From Alphaproteobacteria bacterium (GTDB lineage: Bacteria; Pseudomonadota; Alphaproteobacteria; Rickettsiales; UBA1997): 13,340 bases of DNA. The notes below the pieces were generated by a model. The model did no database searches and was not told the origin of the DNA. It saw nothing but the letters and a program-made list of their open reading frames with translations. Below are positions 8,242 through 13,340 of the stretch, piece after piece. A program made the position numbers and the translations under genes. The stretch's first letter is position 1, and each line of letters starts with the position of its first letter. The stretch is taken from contig VGDN01000011.1 in the NCBI GenBank assembly GCA_016869695.1, positions 1 through 13,340 on the forward strand, given 5' to 3'.

Positions 8242-8837
8242 TTTGTAGCAAGGTTTTGTTTTGCTTCTTTATTACTCGCAGTGCTTGCGCTAGTTAGGCT
8301 GAAAATGGAAGATGGCTGTTGTGATGCGATCAGATCTTTCATGTTTTGTGTGGTGGCTAAGTCCATCAGGGAATATTCCTTACCATCTTCAACCAGCTTA
8401 ACATCAAGCTTGGCGCTGGCTTCTGCGATTAGATATTGAGTGGTTTCGTAGTGATTATTGCGTACCGCAAGTTGCAATGCCGTCCAACCTTTTACAGGAA
8501 CATCAACTAAGTGAGGACTGTTCTTAAGTAGTAATCTCAAAGCTTTGCAGTTCCCGTTATACGCTGCATGATGAACCGCATTGTAGCCATTTCCTTCTTG
8601 GTGAGCTGGATTAGCGCCCTTTTTCAGCAGCCACTCTACCACCGCCTCAACAGAGTTTTTACGTTGGAAATCTGGATTTACTGCAGAAGTAGTGTTTTGG
8701 TTTACAGTCATGATCAGCGCGGTGCTGCCATATTCGTCAACCGTATCAATATCAATGTTGCTGGCTTGCATTGCCTCCAAATCACCGTTGTGAGCGGCTT
8801 GCAAGAATGCTGTAATTTTTAAGTCCGGCTTACTCAT
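8238..8837 (-). CDS. Ankyrin-repeat protein, 199 aa
   Basis: A soluble protein with about four ankyrin repeats and no signal peptide. Repeat-like stretches: ITAFLQAAHNGDLEAMQ (about 8-24), GSTALIMTVNQ with WLLKKGANP (37-77), GYNAVHHAAYNGNCKALRLLL (84-104) and GWTALQLAVRNNHYETTQYLI (117-137). The last 50 residues are not ankyrin and end in a Ser/Ala/Lys-rich tail. Ankyrin repeats bind other proteins; the partner cannot be read from sequence. The start ATG 8837 lies inside the end of the larger ankyrin gene (8-base overlap) and the stop TGA overlaps the murF ATG as ATGA, so the gene is embedded in the operon. The complete N-terminus argues against it being a broken-off piece of its neighbour. 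It could be a secreted effector, or a partner of the larger ankyrin protein. Confidence 0.85.
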   Translation of the reverse strand: MSKPDLKITAFLQAAHNGDLEAMQASNIDIDTVDEYGSTALIMTVNQNTTSAVNPDFQRKNSVEAVVEWLLKKGANPAHQEGNGYNAVHHAAYNGNCKALRLLLKNSPHLVDVPVKGWTALQLAVRNNHYETTQYLIAEASAKLDVKLVEDGKEYSLMDLATTQNMKDLIASQQPSSIFSLTSASTASNKEAKQNLATK

Positions 8838-11800
8838 GTGTTTTGTCTTTGTTGTCGTTGGCGAGAGTGGTTGATGTTCCTATGTTTACAGGTGCGGTGC
8901 TTGGTGGTAGTGGTGGGTGCGTTGTGTGATTGACTGGTTGCGTTGTGTGATTGACTGGTTGCGTTGTTGCGACGGCTGCGCTCAGCCATTTTCTTGATTC
9001 ATCATCGATTAGTTTTGCTAACTCTTCATTATCTTTGGAACGAGAATTTTGTAGGTAAGTTGTGATGTTGGATAGTAACATTTCCTTTTGTTGTGGGACG
9101 TTCTTTGCAAAGAAAATCAGCTTCTTAACCACGTTATTATTATTCTTTTCGATTGCTTCTCGCATCAGAAAATCAAAGCGCTGGGGGGATAGTGCGGCGG
9201 CAACAGAAGTTAGGCCTTCATTGATTGCTAAGTAATCAGCTGTGTTGCCATTGGCGTCACGAATATCAAGACCAACGCCGAGTTTCATTAAAATCAGAAA
9301 CGCTCTAGAATTTCTTTTGTTTGGATTTTCTGTTCCGATCCTCACCACCTCATGCAGAAAACTATTACCGTTGGAGAATATATGATTGGGATTGGCGCCA
9401 GCTTGAAGTAGTAACCTGGCATGATGTTCATTGTGATTAAGTGCTTCTATGAAGAGGGTGTGATTAAGATCGGCACCAACTCCAGCTAGCTCTGTAATTG
9501 CCTCAAGATTGTTATACCGTAAGGCTAGTGCGATATGGGAATATGTTATCTTGGCGCCGTAGTTGCAGAGAATGGGGATGAGTCCAGGCCTGTTGTCTTT
9601 GATTGCGTGATGAATCGCGGTATATTTTTCATACCCAACTTGGTGATCAATGTTCGCTCCGGCATCAACCAAGGTTTGGATCGCTTGTAATTTTCCTTCT
9701 AGAGCCAGGCGATAAATCAGTGTGCGCCCAGTATTTACCTGGTTTAAATCAACTCCTGCCCTATAGAGTTGCTCAACCGCGTTAACATTATCTTGGTCAA
9801 GTGCGAGTGAGAGTGGGGTTTGTCCTTGGTTGTTAACTAAGTTTGGATTGGCGCCGAGTTCACACAATGTTGGAACAAGATCAGCCTTGCCCCACATCAC
9901 CGCTGCATGAACTAATCGGTTACCGCCTTCAAAATCATGATTCATTATCTCTGCACCTGTAACCCCGGCTTTAGCTAGTGCTAATACTGATTCTTTATTT
10001 CCTTTATGAACTGCGGTGAAAAGCGGTGTGTGACCATCAGGATTTACGTGGTTGAAGTGACCAAGCACTTCTTGAGCTGAAAGATGAAGTCGTTGTTCGG
10101 CGATTTCTTGTAATGTTTCGATTGCAGTTGGTTGGTCGTAATGAGCGGCGTAGTAAACGGCATTATTACCAAAAGCATCTAAGGCGAAGAGGTTTATATT
10201 TCTTCTGGCCAACGTGCGCAGAGTATTGGTTTGGCCATATCTCCCTGCTACATGCGCTACTCCTAATCCATTCGTGTTAACATCGTTAATACCGCTATTC
10301 TGTGCCCCGGCAGCTTGATGAAGTTTATGAATGAAAGCGATACTACCAGCTCTGGCTGCTGTCATCATCGGAGTTTCATTATTTAAAAATAAGTGAAGCA
10401 ATTCCGGATGACCTTGCGAAATGACGTAAGTTGCAAACTGTTGAAGATGTGCGGTGTTATTATGCTCAGCGAAGTGGTGGAATATCGGGTTGTTGTTGAA
10501 AGCGGTGACGTTTTTGACAAAGTGATTAAACAAAAATCCGCAGAGATCGCTGTCATTATTTTTTGCTGCGGCAGCAAGACAAAAGCCGGTGAAGTATTGG
10601 TTTGGTTCGGTCGTTAATAACCTATCTCTGATTTTGGTAAGGATTTCTGTAGCATCGGGACGCAAGATCAACTGTTCGCATATTTCAAAACTCAGATTTT
10701 CCAATGCATGATTTAATGTGTTGACGTCAGTGTTGGTGATCTTTTGCGCGATTAGCTCGATTGGTGCGTTGCAATACAGCATATGACTCAAGCTGCTGTT
10801 TGGATCTGCGTGTTGTGTCGTTCCCAAACGGGCTTGGATCCGATCAATCTTTTCTATCTGATATGGTAAGAATCTTTGAATCTTAGGACGAATGACATTT
10901 GCCAAATGATCTAAATAGGTGGATTGTATAATCAGATTAGTCAGGTGGAAATTATGTTGTGAGCCGCTTGCTAACATCTCTCCCAGCATCCATAAATTTT
11001 CGAGAGCAAAAAATAATTCTTCGTGATTGGTCGGTTGCGAAATTATCAGCGCTAGATCGAGTGACGCTTTTTCTGTAAAGAAATTTTTCACATCAGAGCG
11101 CAATCTGTGCATTATTTCTGTGTTGTGTGGATTTGGAGCTTCAGCTGATAGTTCTTGGAATTCTTGTCTTGCCGCCATTTCATCTAAGAATTTAATTGCC
11201 GGAATATTGAAGGCGGCCTCCTCGAGTAAAGCTGTGTCCAAGCGCGCAGTACCGTCTTCATTTTCGACAAGAAATCCAGTTCCATCTTCAAACTGTTGTA
11301 GCGAAGCGTTGATTGAGCTAAGCTGAGTTGCCGTTGGGGTGAAGCTATTAAAATTTACGTCAGAGAATGTTTCGCGCAGATGCTGTACGGCAGTTTGTAT
11401 TGCATTCCTGCGCTCACTAACCGCACCCAGAACCTCATTACGAAAATGGATTTTAAAATTTTTCGCGTAATTGCGGTGGATCCGGCTCGCTTTCCAGAAT
11501 GGAATTTGTGACTGAGGATGAATAACGCGATCTGGCCGTAGGCCAAGGCTGTATTCAAGATATTTGGGAATATGAACTTCATTACCTTTGGCAACATTCG
11601 CCATTAAAAACCCCACTTCATTACGCATTACTTTTTCATGCGCTGTCAAAAATGGCGTTTGTTTTTCTGTGCTGGCTAACTCGCGTTCAAGCTGTTCCAA
11701 CCGCTCTTCCGTGCCGTCTAAGCATTTTATATATTCTCCCGAAGGTGGGAAAGATTCGAAGAAAATTTTTTGCTGCTCCTCAGGTTTTAAGCTGGCTAAG

Positions 11801-12129
11801 CAAAGACATTGGCAGAATTTTTGCATAATTCTGACGCATTGCTGGGCATTGCTTGGTGCAAAGTTGCGAACATAATTTGCGAAAGGGCTGTTTGCTCCAA
11901 GGAGAGGGATGTCGTAGTGATTGGCGGCAACATTCATTGTTGCTGTGATGTCATCCGTGTTGTATTGTTGCTCTACTTCATCCCAATAACTTCTCTCATC
12001 TAAAAGTGGTTGAGGGATCTGGTCTTCATTTTGCGTTTCATCTAGCTCGCCAAGAATTTTACTAATCAGAATCCTTGTTTGGAGATTGGTTAGTTTGTTT
12101 ATTTTTTGTTCTAGTTCCTGCTGATTCAT
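8830..12129 (-). CDS. Large ankyrin-repeat protein, 1,099 aa, with unidentified N-terminal half
   Basis: Residues 1 to about 580 show no domain I recognise: hydrophilic, mostly helix-forming, with probable coiled-coil stretches near the start (LEQKINKLTNLQTRILISKI) and at 140-152, no signal peptide and no membrane segment. From about 585 to 970 come roughly ten to twelve ankyrin repeats; clear ones are DGHTPLFTAVHKGNKESV (698-715), GGNRLVHAAVMWGKADLVP (735-753), GQTPLSLALDQDNVNAVEQL (769-788), KYTAIHHAIKDNRPGLIPIL (835-854) and GNSFLHEVVR. A helical stretch and a Thr/Pro-rich tail with a tandem TTQPVNH unit follow, ending KDKTHE. The start ATG 12129 overlaps the kinase stop as ATGA; the end overlaps the next ankyrin gene by 8 bases. 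Similar large ankyrin proteins in host-associated bacteria are often secreted effectors, but position inside a peptidoglycan operon equally allows a housekeeping scaffold. Function unknown. Confidence 0.88.
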   Translation of the reverse strand: MNQQELEQKINKLTNLQTRILISKILGELDETQNEDQIPQPLLDERSYWDEVEQQYNTDDITATMNVAANHYDIPLLGANSPFANYVRNFAPSNAQQCVRIMQKFCQCLCLASLKPEEQQKIFFESFPPSGEYIKCLDGTEERLEQLERELASTEKQTPFLTAHEKVMRNEVGFLMANVAKGNEVHIPKYLEYSLGLRPDRVIHPQSQIPFWKASRIHRNYAKNFKIHFRNEVLGAVSERRNAIQTAVQHLRETFSDVNFNSFTPTATQLSSINASLQQFEDGTGFLVENEDGTARLDTALLEEAAFNIPAIKFLDEMAARQEFQELSAEAPNPHNTEIMHRLRSDVKNFFTEKASLDLALIISQPTNHEELFFALENLWMLGEMLASGSQHNFHLTNLIIQSTYLDHLANVIRPKIQRFLPYQIEKIDRIQARLGTTQHADPNSSLSHMLYCNAPIELIAQKITNTDVNTLNHALENLSFEICEQLILRPDATEILTKIRDRLLTTEPNQYFTGFCLAAAAKNNDSDLCGFLFNHFVKNVTAFNNNPIFHHFAEHNNTAHLQQFATYVISQGHPELLHLFLNNETPMMTAARAGSIAFIHKLHQAAGAQNSGINDVNTNGLGVAHVAGRYGQTNTLRTLARRNINLFALDAFGNNAVYYAAHYDQPTAIETLQEIAEQRLHLSAQEVLGHFNHVNPDGHTPLFTAVHKGNKESVLALAKAGVTGAEIMNHDFEGGNRLVHAAVMWGKADLVPTLCELGANPNLVNNQGQTPLSLALDQDNVNAVEQLYRAGVDLNQVNTGRTLIYRLALEGKLQAIQTLVDAGANIDHQVGYEKYTAIHHAIKDNRPGLIPILCNYGAKITYSHIALALRYNNLEAITELAGVGADLNHTLFIEALNHNEHHARLLLQAGANPNHIFSNGNSFLHEVVRIGTENPNKRNSRAFLILMKLGVGLDIRDANGNTADYLAINEGLTSVAAALSPQRFDFLMREAIEKNNNNVVKKLIFFAKNVPQQKEMLLSNITTYLQNSRSKDNEELAKLIDDESRKWLSAAVATTQPVNHTTQPVNHTTHPPLPPSTAPVNIGTSTTLANDNKDKTHE
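8920..8961. repeat. 21-base tandem duplication in the tail of the large ankyrin gene
   Basis: Two identical 21-base units stand side by side, with six more matching bases (8962-8967) after them. On the coding strand each unit gives TTQPVNH (one phase), so the protein carries TTQPVNHTTQPVNHTT around residues 1055-1070. The frame is preserved. Exact identity of the two units suggests a recent duplication in an unconstrained linker. Confidence 0.9.
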
Positions 12130-13106
12130 GTTGTGCTTAGATTTTGTACTTCTTTTTTCTCAAATCTTGCTCCGAATTTTTGGATGATTTTGCTGGCGAG
12201 GAGATTGCCGTAACGGGCAGATTTTTCTAAATCAAAATCATTAACTAGGCCATAAAATACACCGGCGGCGAAGGCGTCACCAGCGCCAGTTGTATCAATC
12301 AAGTTAGTCACTTTTTCGGTTGGGACTTCCAAAATGCTGCCGCAATCAAAGATCGTGCAGCCCGTGGCAGATCTGGTTACAATTGCGGTTAGATTTGGAT
12401 TAGCAGAAAAGAATTCGTGTAATTTTTCAGTCGAAAATTTTTGTTCGGAAACAAGCTCCAGCGCCTCTCTTTCATTGGCAAAAAGGATGTCGAGATTATT
12501 CAAAACTAGGTCAATAAAATCCTGACGGTGACGAGTAACGCAGAATGAATCGGAGAGCGAGAAGGCCACTTTTACATCACGTTTTTTGGCGATCTGAATC
12601 GCCTTTTGTAGTGCCTCGATTGTTTCGGCATCATCCCACAAATATCCCTCGAGATAGAGATAATCGGCGTCTTTGAAGTTTTGATCTTCGATGTCATGTG
12701 TGTTGATTTGTGAAGCACAGCCGAGATAGGTGCACATGGTGCGTTGTGCATCAGGCGTGATCAGGATGAAGGATTTTGCGGAGATTTTGTTGTAGGAATT
12801 TTCGCCGATGAATTTCGCGCCGCTCTTTTCGAATTCTTCGATGAATTTCTTGCCGAACTCATCCGAACCGACCTTGCCGATAAACTGGCTGTTACAGGTA
12901 AGTTGGCCAAGAGTGGCTATGGTATTGGCTACCGAGCCGCCGGAAGTGATTTGGGCAACATGTAGTTTGGATAAAGTTTCGGCGGTTTTTTCATTGATCA
13001 AAGACATCGAGCCCTTGATCAGGTTGTGTTCGCGCAAGAAATTATCATCAACTCGACAGAGTATATCGACTATGGCATTACCGATTCCGATTATTTTTTT
13101 GGTCAT
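12126..13106 (-). CDS. PfkB-family carbohydrate/nucleoside kinase, adenosine kinase-like
   Basis: A cytoplasmic ribokinase-fold kinase of 326 residues. Seen: GIGNAIVDILCRVDD at 7-21; KGSMSLIN at 31-38; the substrate-binding GGSVANT at 56-62; GKVGSDEFGKKF at 77-88; YLEGYLWD at 151-158; LSDSFCVTRHR at 184-194; the NEREA segment at 211-215 matching the NxxE magnesium motif; and DTTGAGDAFAAG at 271-282 with Asp277 as catalytic base. The overall wording matches alphaproteobacterial proteins annotated as adenosine kinase (adenosine + ATP to AMP), but PfkB substrate is hard to assign by motif, so another nucleoside or sugar is possible. The start ATG 13106 has no Shine-Dalgarno sequence and lies 2 bases from element B. 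The stop overlaps the start of the large ankyrin gene (ATGA). It appears to be the first gene of the five-gene run ending at mraY. Confidence 0.88.
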   Translation of the reverse strand: MTKKIIGIGNAIVDILCRVDDNFLREHNLIKGSMSLINEKTAETLSKLHVAQITSGGSVANTIATLGQLTCNSQFIGKVGSDEFGKKFIEEFEKSGAKFIGENSYNKISAKSFILITPDAQRTMCTYLGCASQINTHDIEDQNFKDADYLYLEGYLWDDAETIEALQKAIQIAKKRDVKVAFSLSDSFCVTRHRQDFIDLVLNNLDILFANEREALELVSEQKFSTEKLHEFFSANPNLTAIVTRSATGCTIFDCGSILEVPTEKVTNLIDTTGAGDAFAAGVFYGLVNDFDLEKSARYGNLLASKIIQKFGARFEKKEVQNLSTT

Positions 13107-13108
13107 AA

Positions 13109-13242
13109 AGGACTTATGTAGTTAATTAGAGTTAACGCTCGGACTTAAACTGCATAAGTTCTGTCACACGCGATTTGCTTTGCGCGCTATGAGCTTGCGA
13201 GCAGCTAATGCAAAGCGAATAAATTAAAACCAATAGAGTTAA
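13109..13242. repeat. Two-hairpin leader-like element B, upstream of the kinase operon
   Basis: This is a diverged copy of element A in the same orientation relative to the adjacent start codon. Arms aggacttatgtagtt (13109-13123) and aactgcataagttct (13148-13162) pair over 15 positions, two as G-T on the plus strand. A proximal ggactta (13141-13147) can pair instead with taagttc (13155-13161). A second hairpin uses atttgctttgc (13173-13183) / gcaaagcgaat (13210-13220). A tagagttaa motif closes the similarity at 13234-13242. The first arm begins 2 bases upstream of the kinase ATG. A structured mRNA leader or a dispersed palindromic repeat are the two explanations. Confidence 0.7.
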
Positions 13243-13340
13243 AGAGTTAAAATGGATTAGAAGATCAAAAGTTTAAAAAATTTTTTCTTTCCCACTGACA
13301 GGTCGCATTCTCCGGCTTGATCGAGTTGATGATGTATGTC
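13243..13340. other. Unassigned right edge
   Basis: About 100 bases with no recognisable gene. It contains an A6T6 run (13275-13286). A minus-strand frame is open from the window edge to a TAA at 13257-13259 (27 codons, beginning DIHHQLDQAGECD), and a plus-strand frame is open across 13286-13340, so the end of a neighbouring gene may enter here. Neither short translation is recognisable. I see no convincing -35/-10 promoter for the kinase operon. Confidence 0.25.

Noticed and set aside
8920..8967. CRISPR-like or regulatory repeat array
   Set aside because: The two units are directly adjacent without spacers and lie in frame inside a protein-coding tail.
11027..11326. Plus-strand ORF of 99 codons inside the large ankyrin gene
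   Set aside because: It lies fully opposite an intact coding region, is rich in Ser, Ala and Cys as antisense shadows are, and matches nothing I know.
8230..12129. The two ankyrin genes as one gene split by a frameshift
   Set aside because: The large protein ends in a long low-complexity tail with its own stop, and the small one begins with a fresh N-terminus before its first ankyrin repeat. The 8-base overlap fits normal operon packing.
13243..13340. End of a recognisable upstream gene or a small RNA gene
   Set aside because: The open frames are under 30 codons and show no motif; no tRNA or known RNA fold could be drawn from the sequence.

Overview
The window looks like chromosomal DNA of an alphaproteobacterium, possibly a host-associated one. 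The evidence is the protein wording: a PfkB kinase with the GIGNAIVD and LSDSFCV..RHR blocks, a MurF P-loop reading TGSVGKTGTK, and a MraY with IRSDGP and TPTMGG, all of the type I associate with that class. A 1,099-residue ankyrin protein sits beside a second ankyrin protein, which is typical of intracellular or symbiotic lineages. The taxonomic call is inference; no rRNA is present.

Layout, left to right. The 3' end of a formyltransferase gene (+) converges on and overlaps panE (-). Upstream of panE come several hairpins, the ilvC terminator and ilvC (-). A two-hairpin repeat (element A) abuts the ilvC start, followed by a C/G palindrome and rarA (+). A small proline-rich ORF of unknown function (-) and cimA (-) follow, then a REP-like inverted pair. 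From 5850 to 13106 there is a tight minus-strand run. In transcription order it is PfkB/adenosine-kinase-like gene, 1,099-aa ankyrin protein, 199-aa ankyrin protein, murF, mraY. Every junction overlaps by 4 to 11 bases. A second copy of the two-hairpin repeat (element B) abuts the first gene of this run. The last ~100 bases are unassigned.

How the genes fit together. cimA and ilvC belong to isoleucine/valine synthesis, with 2-oxobutyrate supplied through citramalate rather than threonine. panE leads to pantothenate and also draws on the valine intermediate. murF and mraY are consecutive steps of peptidoglycan precursor synthesis, but where many bacteria have murE upstream of murF, this window has two ankyrin genes and a nucleoside/sugar-type kinase.

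The most interesting signals are: (1) the ankyrin genes apparently translationally coupled to murF and mraY; (2) a repeated leader-like element whose three pairing segments co-vary between copies and could form two mutually exclusive hairpins 2-4 bases from the start codons of ilvC and the kinase; (3) no Shine-Dalgarno sequence at any of ten gene starts; (4) heptameric tandem repeats read in frame inside rarA and murF.
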